Assembly: GCA_029959085.1 (NCBI GenBank)
Contig: JARWIR010000002.1
Coordinates: 40,792,233-40,856,232 of the forward strand
DNA length: 64,000 nucleotides
Reading direction: 5' to 3'
DNA from: Nemophila menziesii
Taxonomy: Eukaryota > Streptophyta > Magnoliopsida > Boraginales > Hydrophyllaceae
Shown: in pieces, positions 1 through 10,093 of the stretch
How the letters are laid out: each line of letters starts with the position of its first letter
How positions within the stretch are numbered: position 1 is the stretch's first letter
Translations under genes and position numbers: made by a program
The notes under the pieces: generated by a model
What the model saw: only the letters and a program-made list of their open reading frames with translations
What the model was told of the DNA's origin: nothing
The model's database searches: none

Positions 1-1
1 C

Positions 2-739
2 ATTGGGATTCGCGTCCCAACTATCCAAGCCGTTAGATTCAAGCCTGATCCTGATTTAATTAATCAATTCGCGAGCTATGGGAAATTTAATGGTGATACA
101 AATCAAGATCCGGATAGATCTATTCTAAAGTTCTTGCAATTCTGTGATGCCTACATTAATGAAGGTGTTACCCAAGAACAGATGTATTATTTAATGTTTC
201 AATTTTTCTTGACCGGGAAAGCAAGTGATTGGTTAGATGATCAACCTCCCGAGCTTGTACCAAATTGGGACAAGCTTCAAGAAAGATTCCTCGATAAATT
301 TTATCCTACAAGTATGTGAGTGAATGAACTATTGGAGCCTATGAATTTCTTACAAGAGGCTGGAGAGAGTGTGGGCGAAGCATGGACGAGATTTCAAAAG
401 ATGTTGGCAAGATGTCCACTACATGGGTACACGCCACAATTACAATTAACCATATTCTATAATGGACTTAATAGAGAGTCAAGGCTGAGAGCAGATAATA
501 TGGGTCGTGGTAATTTTGTCTCTATTGATCCAAAAGAAGCAAAAAGTGGTATGGAAACAATCATTGAGAACAACATGAGTTGGCCACAAGAACAAACTCC
601 TACCACTAACGAAGAAGAAGAAGCGAGGATTTCAAGCTTGCAAGATCAAATACAACAACTCGCTATAACCGTTAAGGAAAGCATCCCAAAGCCACCTCAA
701 CAGTTATACCTGCAAGAACAAGCCAGAAAATCACGCTAA
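2..739 (+). pseudogene. gag (retrotransposon capsid region), broken by one in-frame stop
   Basis: One reading frame is open from base 2 to 739 except for a TGA at 317-319. It encodes the retrotransposon gag core: a segment starting QFCDAYINEGVTQEQ, then LTGKASDWLDDQPP, a KFYPTS stretch and WTRFQKMLARCPLHGY. This is the conserved capsid-like block that packages element RNA. The same motifs occur in the same order at 54900-55330 in the second element, which supports the call. No ATG start is needed because the frame enters from the left edge. The stop codon means full-length gag would not be made from this copy. Confidence 0.85.
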
Positions 740-854
740 TCATCCACCGGGCTGCAATATACATAATGTAAGTCAAGCTCAATCACGTCCTCAAGAAGAA
801 ATCACTGAGTTAAAAGAGACTATTAGTCAATTCATTAACTTCTCGAAGGATAAT

Positions 855-1400
855 ATGAGCAGACTTGAATCAAAGATCGATGCATTAGTAGTGCAAAGCC
901 TGCAACAACAGAATCAAGATTTGAAACAACATAATCAACTTTTAGAGAAGAATGTAATGCGGCTCACTACAATCATAGAACAAATGCAAAGTCAACTCCT
1001 ACAATTGACCCAAGATACATTATCTAACATGAAGAAGATCCAATACGTTGACGAAAAGGTTAGGACTATTAGTCTTCAAGCTAAAAAGATCAAGGAAACG
1101 CCACCATCTTCCTCAAAAGGGGATGTCCTATCAAACAAGTCAAACGTAACTCGGATGAACTTAGATGAGATAATTGTTGAAGATTGGGTTGAAGAAGTTG
1201 AACACGATGAAAGTAAGAAGCCAAGAGTGATTGATGAACCAATAATTGAAGAGAGAAGTAGAGCAAGACAACCACCCATACATTGCCACTATCCCGCTTA
1301 TCCAAAGGAGCAACAACAGAAGTGTATAGAGGCGTTAAAACAAGTTAAAATTAACGTCCATTTACTCGAAGCTATGGAAGGAAGGCGAAACTATGATTGA
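855..1400 (+). pseudogene. gag C-terminal / linker region, coiled-coil rich
   Basis: This frame (181 codons) is shifted relative to the upstream gag frame. It is rich in Gln, Asn, Leu and Lys with heptad-like spacing in its first 80 residues (LQQQNQDLKQHNQLL), so a coiled coil is likely. The C-terminal part is acidic and then basic. I see no CCHC zinc knuckle, which the second element does have (55530 region), so the knuckle has probably been lost between 739 and 855. It lies between gag and protease, matching the linker position in Athila-like elements. Function beyond that is not visible. Confidence 0.6.
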
Positions 1401-1451
1401 TTCTTTATGGAGGCACTCTCCAATAAATAAAGGTTCACAAGATCCAAATCT

Positions 1452-2195
1452 GTGACACTCAATGAAGGGATATCAGCACAATTTCAACAAAGATTACCAC
1501 CGAAGCTTAAAGATCCTGGAGGTTTCAACCTCCCAATCAAAATAGGTGGAATATTTCATGGAAAAGCCATGTGTGATTTAGGGGCAAGTGTGAATATCAT
1601 GCCCAAAAGTATATTCAAGAAGATTGGTATGAGTGATGCAATACCGACATCCGTAATCTTACAACTTGCGGATCAATCAACAACAAAGCCGTGGGGAGTA
1701 ATTGAGGATGTACTCGTCCAAGTAGGTAACCTTGTTATTCCCGCGGACTTTATTATTCTTGACTATAAAGCAGATAAGAACGTCTCATTCATTCTTGGGC
1801 GTCCATTCCTAGCCACCAGCGATACTATAGTGAATGTGAATGAAGGAACCGTGACTCTCCGTATTGAAAATAACTCTGAAACATTCTATGTTTCGGGGAA
1901 TAAGAAAAAGAAAAATGAGTCAAAAGAACTATATCCAATCAGAGTTGTAACCAAGAAGCCAGAACCTGTAAGCCCCCAAGAAACAATGGAGAAAAAGATT
2001 GAGTTTGGGGTAGGAGACGAGGTGGCATGGAAACCTCCCAATCCTAAACATAACAGTTCTTGGAAGGGGCCATATGTTATCACGCAAATCATCTCAGAAG
2101 GAGTGGTCGAAATAAAAGCTATCGAAGATTGCAAGCTCAGATTGGTAAGTGTTAATCATCTCACTCACTGCTGGGGAGGCTATAAAAAGAAATAA
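1452..2195 (+). pseudogene. Retroelement aspartic protease fused in frame to integrase C-terminal (GPY) domain
   Basis: A single open frame of 247 codons. The first part is a retropepsin-like domain: LKDPGGFNLP, then the catalytic motif CDLGASVNIMP near residue 41 (D-L-G-A for the usual D-T/S-G-A), and FILGRPFLATS near residue 114 as the flap/core Gly-Arg-Pro motif. From about residue 183 the frame reads FGVGDEVAWKPP, then SWKGPYVITQI and RLVSVNHL, which fits the GPY/F module at the end of Ty3/gypsy integrases. Reverse transcriptase, RNase H and the integrase core, normally more than 2 kb between them, are missing with the frame preserved. The listed start is GTG; the true start is upstream in gag. 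Function of the fusion is inferred only. Confidence 0.75.
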
Positions 2196-2411
2196 CCGAG
2201 GCAACTCGTCTAACTTTGAAAGACGTAAAACAAAAGTGCCTTTCGGAGACATTCCATAGTAGTTTTTTTTTAAGTTTTTAGTTTATTTTAGATTAGTTGT
2301 TTTTAGTTGATATTGCGTATTTGAGAAAGGTATTATTGTTTTTGGATGTTAGGTATTAAAGAAATCGAGTTTGGGAAGCGAAAACAAATTTTTTTTGGAA
2401 AATTCAGATCA

Positions 2412-2702
2412 TACCTCCGGTATACCGCGCAACCCCGCTGAAAAAAAAATAAAAAATTCTGGACACAATCTGAGAAAACTTCGGCAAGTGATATCTTTGC
2501 GCTCGGATGTCGGAATCAGGTTATATTTGAGCCTAAACTGCATAACTTTTTGAGATCTAGCTATTGGGGAGATTTTCGTTCTCGACCGGTATGCCGGCCA
2601 GAAAACCCGTAATACGGGTAGGTGACTCGGGTTTTAAGCCGTGAGGTAAAATTTCAAAAGCTAGAACTCCGGTATACCGGGCCCCATGGCCGTTATACCA
2701 CC
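2412..2702. repeat. Three GC-rich near-palindromes (CCGGTATACCGG type) in an AT-rich region
   Basis: CTCCGGTATACCGCGC near 2416, GACCGGTATGCCGGCC near 2585 and CTCCGGTATACCGGGC near 2670, followed by CCGTTATACCACCCG. Each centre is self-complementary or nearly so. They stand out from the surrounding composition and lie in the 3' internal region just after the coding part. Role unknown; they could be hairpins in the element RNA. Confidence 0.6.
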
Positions 2703-5228
2703 CGACAACGCTGGAGAGAGTAAATTTTCGTGTTTTTTGGGTTATAAGGGAGAAGAGGTTGCTCTATTACGATTTTTTTTCAATCCTTAAGCTTCTCCTT
2801 CTTCCCCAAACCTCTCCCAACTCCATTAAAGCTTCAACAAACCTTCACCCAACATCAAAACACTACCAAATCACCATGAATTCTCATCCAAATCATTCCC
2901 TACATCATTAAAAAGAAGATTCAATCACCCAAATCATATCAAAACACCTAGAAACCAAGAATCAAAGCCATAAATTTCAAAATCTTTTTCTAAAAATCCT
3001 TAAACCCACATCAGCAAACCTTGATTCAATCATACGCACATGGAGATTTGTCATCCTAACACCTTTCCTAATCCAATTAAAGCTTCTTCCACCTATGATC
3101 AAGAGTTACAAATTTCAAGAGTGTTCAAAGATTTGTGTTGGGGGTCAAAAGAGATGATGAAGAGATGATAGAGATATTACCAAGTGTTAAGGGATATGAA
3201 GAATCAAAGCAAGGTATTGGGTAAGATCAAGAAGATTTCAATTGAGATGGGTACTAGTTCGGGAATAATTACAAGGTAAATCAGATCAAGAGAATAGAGG
3301 AAAGCTAGTTGTGGTGAATTCAAAGACCAAAAAGGTTTAAACTTTCATAAGGAAGACAGTACAACCTCTACAATCGATAGTCCTTTAACTAACATGAACA
3401 AAAGATTCTGGGACGCTAGTAGCTGTGTTCAAAACATATTCCTGGATAAGCACTGTCACATGAGAAAGTATTCGTAAGCAAAGTTGGAAGAAGATAAACA
3501 AGAGATTTCTAGAGTGTGATTGATTGGGATGGAGCATAAGAAGATGTCAGGGAAGGCGAAATTGGTGATACATAGAAATTTACATACATGGAAAGCACTG
3601 CACCCTACTCCGGGTACTGATCAGGCGAGGTAAATAGCCTCGAAGAGTATGTTTTCTTTCTTCCTAACCTTTTCTATATGTGCAATATCTGTAAAATTTT
3701 AATTTTCTTTTATTTTATTTTTGAGTCTTTTCGAGTCGTGGGGACACGACTCATTTTTGAGTTGGGTGTGTGGGGATTCATTGTCTCTCATCTCCATTTT
3801 GTATGTTTTTTAGGTTTTTCAGGTAAAATTTAATTTTTTATGACAAGGATTAGATGTATGTAGAGTGTGTTTAATAGCTTGAAAGCATAAGCTCAGTAAG
3901 TTAATGATAGGAAGTAGTATGTTTATGAGTTGCTTTATTTTGTATGCTTTGAGTATTTGCAGGAAAACACACATTGATAGTAAAGAAATGATTAGTAAGC
4001 AATGCGATAGAAAGTATGTTCGATCTCAGGGAGCCTTGAGTGGTTTGTAGGCCGTGAGATCCAAGCTAGTTGACAAACCCATTTGACGAAAGTGCTAAAG
4101 GTAAGAAAATAACGAAATTACATGGTGTAGAAAATGATTAAGGACGTTCTTTCATATTGAAGCCACTTGAAGCCTTTTTATACCTTATCACCTTGTTATT
4201 TGATTTAATATTTTATATCCTTCTCAGCCCCTTCTAGCCTTTCTAAAGCCTTTTTATTTAGCCACATTACAAGCCATATCCATTTAGATTTTAGGACTTT
4301 TCCATATGACCCGCACTCGAATCGCGATGCAGAGACAATTGTTTTATAGCTTGAGTTTGGGGTGGTGGGTCCACCATTATGGGAATTTTTATTGGGTTGG
4401 TATTTTTGAGCTTATTAATTGTGTTATGTTATTATATTAATGATGATTCACAAGTTTATATTGTAACCTTTGCCGGGGTAATAGTGAATGAAAAAGAAGC
4501 TACGAGCTAAATTTGGCAACAAGGGCATAAAAAGAAAAGAAAAAATATATATATGAAAAAATAGTGTGATATCTTAACATTAAAAAGAGAGTCATAGCTG
4601 TAATGATCTGAAAAGAAAATATATATTTGTACCGGCAAAGTGGAATTTTTATGTAAACATATTATGCTTTAATTGGGTTATTGGGGATGCTACTTTGTGC
4701 ATCAAGGATTCATTGGGTTGAGTGAGAAACGTTTTTTGAGAGTAACTCAAACTCTAGGGCGATTCGTTGATGGCTAGTGAGGAGTGAGCCAAAAGCTCCC
4801 TCTAAATTATCCAAAAATACTTATCAACCGTCCCTAAGCCTAAATTACAACCTTAAAGACCTTTTGATTCTTTGCTATGTAACTGAGAAGTGATTAAGCC
4901 AATAGAGAGTAGTTAGGGGTGGATCTTTGGATACTAGTGAGGTTCGATGAACAATCTATAGAATCCTTGGTGAACTGAGTAAATTTCTTCTCCTTCTTAC
5001 ATTGCGAAGCTAATCTAATCTTGAATTCAAACCGTGTTGACTGTGGATATGAGAAGTGTACATGTATGTAGTTAGTAGATATTATTACATGAAATTTTCT
5101 GAGTAGTTTCTTTGAGTCTATTCTCCATACTCTGCTATCTTTCTTCCCTCTATGCTTAATTGACCTAGGTGTGTATTTAGAGACTTCCCTTTGTTTTTAT
5201 CTTTATTGTATCGGGACGATACAACTTT

Positions 5229-5241
5229 GAGTTGGGGGTCT
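5229..5241 (+). other. Polypurine tract (plus-strand primer) of the Athila-like element
   Basis: GAGTTGGGGGTCT lies immediately before the TG that opens the 3' LTR. A purine-rich run at this place is where LTR retrotransposons prime plus-strand DNA. The same block, GAGTTGGCGGGTATTGG, precedes the LTR remnants near 19559 and 38894. Confidence 0.6.
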
Positions 5242-6716
5242 TGATGTCTCCTCATTTGTGATGAATTAATATTTAGATGAGACATCATTTTTAGTGATTT
5301 AGGAAGTCATTTAGTCGATTTTCTTGAGAAATAGTGCACTTTCCTATTTTGAGTCTTGATTTAGTAAAATAATATTTTTAGAGCATATTAGGTTTAATTA
5401 ATTATTTAGTGTGAAGCTTTAAAGATAATTATGGAGATTAATTAGAGTCCAAGTCAAAGACTAAAGATATGGAAAGAGATAAGCATGGTAATTGGAGATA
5501 GAAGAAAACAGAGTTCAATTAGGAAAAGGAAAAGCTGCCAAATAAATCCGAAATTCTGCAGCTACGTTAAAGAACTGATGATAACTCCAAAACCGAGCCG
5601 ATTCTGGAAGATCCCTTTTCAGGGACGTAGATAATTGGTAAACACAAGTCAGCAGTAATTATCCTTATCTACCTACGAATTTGAGTTGGGCTAGGAGTCT
5701 AAAACTTTCCTTATCCTTCAAGAAAACGAATTAGGTCTTCCTAAACACTTATAAATACACCCTTATACCATTGTAAACATGTCCTTGCTCAGTTTCAAGC
5801 TTAAGCTTAGTCCTTACTTGTATTTTCTTAGTTTTAAATAATAACTTAGTCCTTATATTTATTATTAATCCTTAGTATCAAACTATTCATCCAAGAAGCA
5901 AGCTGACCTATAGAGGAAGACAAGAAGCAAGAAGTTGGAGAGTGACAATCTCCTCTTCTACGTCTCACCTTCTCTATATTTAGGGTAATTAGCTATAGAT
6001 TTATGCTTCACCACATTTCTTAGCTTTTATTTTGTAAGTTTTACTTTTAATTGTTGGGTTATTATTTTGTCTTTAAATTCATAAATACAATTTGTTATTT
6101 TAATTGATTGAGCTTGGCGTATATTGTTATTATGTTTTTGGACTTATTGTTACAACCTTAGAATTGGCCAATCTTAGGATTATTCTTAGTTATTGACAAC
6201 ACCACATAATCGTCTAGTTTTGATCTTTTGCCTAACTAGATAGCCATAGAGGTTTGATTTAATCACCAATCATTACTCAGGAATCCCAAGTAGTGGAATG
6301 GTTGCTCCTAAGCCTAATAGAGGCTAGGTAGAAGTTAGAATCCTGGTTAATATATAATTCTTAATCTGTGACAGGTTAGAATAACAACTTAGTAAAATAG
6401 ACTCATATTAGTGACCCTAATCTAATAGACTTACATCCAAATTTATTTACCTGCATTCTTATTTATTATTTCTCATCAGATAGTTAATCATATTATTTTA
6501 TCTTTTTATATTTTATTCTAAAATATATAAACTCATCTACGCTTGTTAGATATTAGTAGATCTAACAGATACAATCCCTGCGAACGAACTTGACTTATCA
6601 TTAAAACTTGAAAATGATCTGTGATACTTGCAGTGAGTTCCGTGGTTCTCAAGGGTGTGTGCTCTTTATTATTATCTTTATTTATCTATTATTTTATCAC
6701 ACCTTTGCCCCCACCA
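5242..6716 (+). mobile_element. 3' LTR of Athila-like element 1 (about 1475 bp)
   Basis: Starts TGATGTCTCC and ends ACCA. The start is fixed by the adjoining polypurine tract, the end by comparison with the second element (53760-54350) and with the uninterrupted unit sequence. The first 45 bases contain an inverted repeat, TGATGTCTC at 5242 and GAGACATCA at 5278. The LTR holds no gene. It is much longer than the LTR of element 2 (about 590 bp), which has an internal deletion. The internal TATAAATACAC near 5750 could be the promoter TATA region. The 3' flank CATAT is the likely target duplication. Confidence 0.8.
5749..5762 (+). promoter_or_regulatory. Possible LTR TATA box
   Basis: TTATAAATACACCC about 510 bp into the LTR is the best TATA-like match in it. 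Position fits the U3/R border of a long LTR. No transcript evidence is available. Confidence 0.35.
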
Positions 6717-6721
6717 CATAT

Positions 6722-6993
6722 ACATATTAGATAGGAAGAGACAAGAACCATAAGAGGGCTTCTCTGACAACCTTGAAATAATTCAAGGTATCAAGCATGA
6801 GTCGGCAGTCAGATGGAGGCTCGGACCATGGATCACGCAGATCAAGAAGCTGGCAACAGAAGTTGGTCTGGTTTGTTTTGAACATATTCCGCACTGGTTT
6901 AATGGTCGAGAAGACATTTTAGCAAAAGAAACCTGGCACAGGGCATCAAGGGAACAAGATTTATTGACAAATGTGGTATGTCAATTTTTCTAA
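6722..6993 (+). pseudogene. RNase H-like (RVT_3) remnant, unit I-1
   Basis: The frame ending TAA at 6991-6993 reads VRWRLGPWITQIKKLA, VCFEHIPHWFNGREDILAKE and ends VVCQFF. The block N-G-R-x-D-I-L-A-K matches the last conserved motif (N..AD.LAK) of plant RVT_3/RNase H domains. The earlier catalytic region (SDNLEIIQG in other copies) is frameshifted here by a small deletion near 6755. The Athila element has removed the start. RNase H of this class comes with plant LINEs or domesticated reverse-transcriptase-like genes. Confidence 0.65.
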
Positions 6994-7173
6994 CTAGGAA
7001 TAAGTTAATTTTCGATGTAGTTATCAGAAATTTCTTAGGCGTAAAAAAAATACGTTGGACCTAAAATTATCCCAAAAACAAGAGAAAATTACTTTTAGAA
7101 GCCTAAAAAACCAAAAATTTCTTTAGAAAGTCCTAACTAAAAAATCATTCTAACAGAGGCCTAAGATTTATCG

Positions 7174-7262
7174 GTACATACCAACAGTTTTAATTTTGGT
7201 ATAGACCAATATGTATTTGTTCAGAATGTACCAATTTCTTAGTTTGGGTATGTAACAAATGC
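7174..7262. repeat. Inverted repeat of GGTACATACCAA / TTGGTATGTACC, unit I-1
   Basis: GGTACATACCAA near 7174 and TTTGGGTATGTAACAAA near 7244 are imperfect inverse copies with a middle pair (TTGGTATAGACC, TGTACCAAT). The same arrangement is perfect over 12 bp in I-2 (27905-27990) and I-3 (48256-48340). Absent from type II. Confidence 0.6.
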
Positions 7263-7477
7263 TATTTATGTTTGTTTTTAAGTTTCAGGGTCCTTATTAG
7301 TATTTTTCTAGACTTATGGAGGGTTTTTAGTCATGCCCAAACTCAATGTCCGGATTTTTTTTATAAAAGGGATCGAAGATCGTGTCGAGATTCACCCATT
7401 CGTATGCACCAAACAAAGTTTTTCCTAAAAATACTACACAAATCTATTCACGATATCTTTTTTCATGATAAAAACGA

Positions 7478-7590
7478 ATTGGTACATTCCAAGCACATCA
7501 CTTTGGTATATTCCAAACACATCAATTTGGTACATTCCAAACACATCAATTTGGTACATTCAAAACACATTAATTTGATATATTCCAAAG
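7478..7590 (+). repeat. 24-bp minisatellite, unit I-1
   Basis: About five copies of TTGGTACATTCCAAACACATCAAT with small changes. The period of 24 gives an 8-residue peptide period (HSKHINLV) in one frame, but nothing suggests the frame is translated. Confidence 0.8.
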
Positions 7591-7725
7591 AGATCTAAAT
7601 CTAGATCTAAAACAAAACAAATAGAAATCATTTTACAAAAAATATTGGAATTAAAAAAAACAGAAACCAGAATAAAAAAAATTAAAGCACATCTCATTGC
7701 ACGCGCTTGGACTATTGAAATCGCA

Positions 7726-7742
7726 AGGGGTGGAGAGGTCTG
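7726..7742. other. Deletion joint in unit I-1
   Basis: AAGGGGTGGAGAGGTCTGAT joins sequence that in I-2 is 28436-28445 (GGTGGAGACGG) to sequence at 29070-29084 (TTTGGAGAGGTCTG). TGGAGA is shared by both sides, as expected for a microhomology-mediated deletion of about 630 bp. Confidence 0.7.
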
Positions 7743-8002
7743 ATAAAAAACAAATCCTAAAAGGTTTTTTTTTAGCTTTTTCTTTTTACGACAAGTAGCA
7801 ATAGTATTGGTATTGTGGGACTTTTTGGATTTTTTATTGTTTTTAGTTGGGATTCAATGGATTAATTAAGTGAGAATTTTGTGAGTATTGTAAATATTAT
7901 ATGGGCCTTTATAAATAACTACTCTCAATAAAAATTCAGGTTATTGTTTGATGGATAGGGGAGTCCTTGTCCAAAAAAAATGGAAAAAAGAAAGATAAAT
8001 AT

Positions 8003-8022
8003 TTTATTAATATATAAAATGC
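8003..8022 (+). promoter_or_regulatory. TATA-like element upstream of type I/II plus-strand gene remnant
   Basis: ATTAATATATAAAATG, followed 30-40 bases later by ATTTTATTG and a stretch with possible transcript starts. The same block occurs at 14587, 29570, 35570, 49770 and 59853, always upstream of a CCTCCTTATAGGTAATTC splice-donor-like site. Promoter function is inferred from position only. Confidence 0.3.
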
Positions 8023-8049
8023 TTAGTCAACTGTCATTTTATTGCGCTA

Positions 8050-8871
8050 ACTTAAACACTTAATTCTCTTACTTTACATCTAATGATCACTCAAGACACA
8101 AAGTCATCAACTCGCGCCTCCGCCGTCAAATACTCCACTGCTCAAGTTGGGATTAGCGTCGGTCGTCTTTTTCTGAGAACCACCTCGTTCATTACATATG
8201 CACTCTTCCGCATGCTAATGAGGCATGACCCACGCACACCGCCGCACATCTTCTCCAGTCCCTCCTTATAGGTAATTCTAATTAATAAATCAATATTTTT
8301 GCAAAATATAGATTATTTTGCCTAATATAGGGACCTATATTGTAATAAGTTCAAATACTTTTGTTGCTTTTCATATTATAGGGACTTATTATATAATTAG
8401 TTCATAGGTTATTTTGCATTTATTGGGACCTATAAATCCCAAAATATAGGGACCTATCATGAAATTTTATAAAATATAGGGATTTGTTTGGTAATAAACT
8501 AACATTGCCCCTGAACTCTCTTGGTCTCAAAAAAACCCCTACTCAGCCCATGTAAGTTACTAATAGTTCTTTTAATTAACTTAAGTTAAGAATAACGATT
8601 CAGTATCATCTTCCACTATCTTTCACCAACTCAGTGTAGAAGGTGAGGTTTCTCAGTACACTAAGCAAATTTTTTATGTTATACTATTGTGCATATATAT
8701 ATATATATGCATAATTGTATACTAGTGATAAGCCTATTAAATATAAACATAAGCGTATATAAGTATAAAATCTAGAGTAAATCTAATTGATCATTAATTT
8801 TAAATATTTACTAAATTAGAAAAAAATGTTAACATAGATATGATGCTTTCAACATTTTATATTCTGCATAG
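8050..8871 (+). other. Possible first exon and intron of the type I remnant (unit I-1)
   Basis: A GC-richer stretch (8083-8271) ends CCCTCCTTATAG/GTAATTC, a good splice donor. About 600 bases later TTCTGCATAG precedes GTCCATCTACACAGG. The interval contains repeated TATAGGGACCTAT motifs (8300-8490) and the AAGAAGGTGAGGTT block near 8638. The pattern is kept in all six units, which argues that it derives from a transcribed gene. The 62-codon frame at 8083 is not conserved between units and is probably untranslated. Confidence 0.4.
8300..8490 (+). repeat. TATAGGGAC repeat block, unit I-1
   Basis: Degenerate units of about 45-60 bp built around AATATAGGGACCTATATTGTAAT and ATTATAGGGACTTATTATATAA. 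Five motif copies are visible. Confidence 0.7.
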
Positions 8872-8872
8872 G

Positions 8873-8950
8873 TCCATCTACACAGGTCAAGAATAAGGTC
8901 AATGGCCATGTCATTTCAATTTGCCATCAAGAATACTAAGTATGATTGTA
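8873..8950 (+). pseudogene. Small conserved exon-like segment (MSFQF), unit I-1
   Basis: After an AG acceptor, ATGTCATTTCAATTTGCCAT leads to AAGTATGATT/GTAAG, a splice donor. Other copies at 15440-15530, 30460-30540, 36410-36495, 50580-50655 and 60625-60710 keep MSFQFxINNNKYD and the donor ATG/GTAAG. A short N-terminal coding exon is possible but the frame does not join cleanly to the zinc-finger frame. Confidence 0.35.
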
Positions 8951-9058
8951 AGATTTAGTAATTGATCTTGTTGTACAATACATGTTTTTGCTGTATATAC
9001 TTATTACGTAATACATGAAAGAAAGTTTGATGTACTTTATTCTTGGTTTTTTTAATAG

Positions 9059-9472
9059 GCCACTATCCCTGATACTACTGGGAGCAAATCTCCTGCTCCG
9101 ATCTCGCGAACCCAAGTTGGGAATCAGCCTGTGACGATATACAAAGAATGTTTGAAAAACCACGTTGCGTCAACAACGGAAATGCAGTTCATGGATGCAT
9201 GGAGTATCTACCCTGAATTACTCCTTTTCCAGCTGATATATCCGCCATTGTTTGTGCGGCTTGTGGTTGTCACAGTAACTTCCATTGTAAGGAAGAGATG
9301 CTCCTTCCTCCACGCTCGTGTCAAAGTTGTAAGTCCACCCGTTGATGGTGATAAATTATTAATAAATGAAGATATTGTAATCTTCACTGAAAGGAGTGTC
9401 CAAATTATTACATGTAAAAGAGAGAAAATGAGAAACGTGAAACCAAAAAGTCAAAAGAAGAACAAGAATTGA
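9059..9472 (+). pseudogene. ZF-HD / mini zinc finger-like pseudogene, unit I-1
   Basis: After the acceptor TTTTTAATAG (AG 9057-9058) one frame is open to TGA at 9473. It reads SPAPISRTQVGN, then VTIYKECLKNHVAST, the start of the ZF-HD dimerisation zinc finger (YxECLKNHA..). A missing base near 9180 shifts the rest, so the DGC and CxxCGCH part lies in another frame: GNAVHGCMEYLP, then AACGCHSNFHCKE, with the canonical RNFHR changed to SNFHC. The open frame resumes a charged tail (VDGDKLLINEDI ... KPKSQKKNKN). ZF-HD fingers in plants mediate dimerisation; proteins without a homeodomain are the MIF group. No homeodomain is seen. Pseudogene. Confidence 0.85.
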
Positions 9473-9473
9473 T

Positions 9474-9967
9474 GTTTAGAATATAGATTGAGTAATTCAA
9501 AAAGAAATTTTATGGTGTACTATTAGTTTGAAAAGTATTTGTTGCTTTATTATTTTAATTTAAATTATGCTAGAGCATATGTTATAAAAAAACAATAATT
9601 GAACTTTTGGAACAAAAAAACAATAATTGAAGTAATACCTTTTGATTAGTATTTGTTCTTATCCATCGTCTTCTTTGCTCATGCTTGATTAAGCTTTTAC
9701 GCCAGACACACAGGATTACTAAATTTCATAGAGGGACTGTGAAGAAGCACATTCAGATGCGCCTTCAACACTTTAGCATCTAATTATATTGGAATTATTC
9801 ATCAGTCTCTTAGATGTTGTAGAGACGACCAAGGTAATATTATATACCTTTCGATAAAGTAATATTTTTAAAGTTGTCACAAAATCTTTTTTGTTTGTTT
9901 TTTCTTTTTTCATATACCACCTTGTTCTAAAGATTATAGTCACTTATATATGTAATATGTTCAACAG
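9474..9967 (+). other. Gap between the two terminal-exon copies, unit I-1
   Basis: No gene seen. Positions 9480-9690 are a diverged copy of 10110-10375 (GTACTATTA, GCAAAGTATTT, AACAATAATTGA, AGTATTTGTTCTTATCCAT), showing an internal tandem duplication of about 0.6 kb in type I. Positions 9690-9960 match the type II sequence before its single terminal exon and end in the acceptor TTCAACAG. Confidence 0.5.
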
Positions 9968-10093
9968 GTGACTCATAATGAGCAATTATCAAGGAATGAA
10001 GATATTGATATCCCACTGGAAGGAGTGACAAAATTCTTACATGAAAATAAAAGAGAAAATGATGAACGTGAAGCCAAAAAGTCAAAAAAATAA
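9968..10093 (+). pseudogene. Charged terminal exon, copy B, unit I-1
   Basis: Acceptor TTCAACAG, then an open frame of 41 codons beginning VTHNEQLSRNEDIDIPLEG and ending REAKKSKK, TAA at 10091. It is rich in Glu and Lys. The equivalent exon is longer in type II because this copy gained an early stop. Protein family not recognised. Confidence 0.5.

Larger units (their letters stand above)
2196..5241 (+). other. Non-coding 3' internal region of the Athila-like element
   Basis: About 3 kb between the integrase tail and the polypurine tract with no frame longer than about 60 codons. It corresponds in position to the env-like/3' untranslated part of Athila elements, but I find no envelope-like coding sequence. 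Segments near 2830-3120 are A- and C-rich and look like decayed coding or untranslated sequence. The stretch 4740-5240 is homologous by eye to 19150-19572 and 38465-38908 in the type II units, including CGGGA..GA..AACTTTGAGTTGG just before the LTR. Three CCGGTATACC-type palindromes are listed separately. Confidence 0.6.
1..6716 (+). mobile_element. Athila-type Ty3/gypsy LTR retrotransposon, 5' end outside window, non-autonomous
   Basis: The element runs from inside gag at the window edge to the end of a 3' LTR. Internal order is gag, a coiled linker, aspartic protease joined to the integrase C-terminus, about 3 kb without an open frame, a polypurine tract and the LTR. Reverse transcriptase, RNase H and the integrase catalytic core are absent. 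The gag and protease resemble the second element at 53760-56995, whose primer-binding site is of the Athila type. The 3' boundary is set by comparison: elsewhere the unit reads CAATCATATACATATTAG (27390 region), whereas here the LTR ends ...CCACCA directly before CATATACATATTAG, so CATAT at 6717-6721 is a plausible 5-bp target duplication. The 5' LTR lies outside the window. Confidence 0.85.

Noticed and set aside
8083..8271. 62-codon plus-strand frame before the intron-like block
   Set aside because: Frame is lost in the other five units although the DNA and the donor site are kept; more likely untranslated exon.
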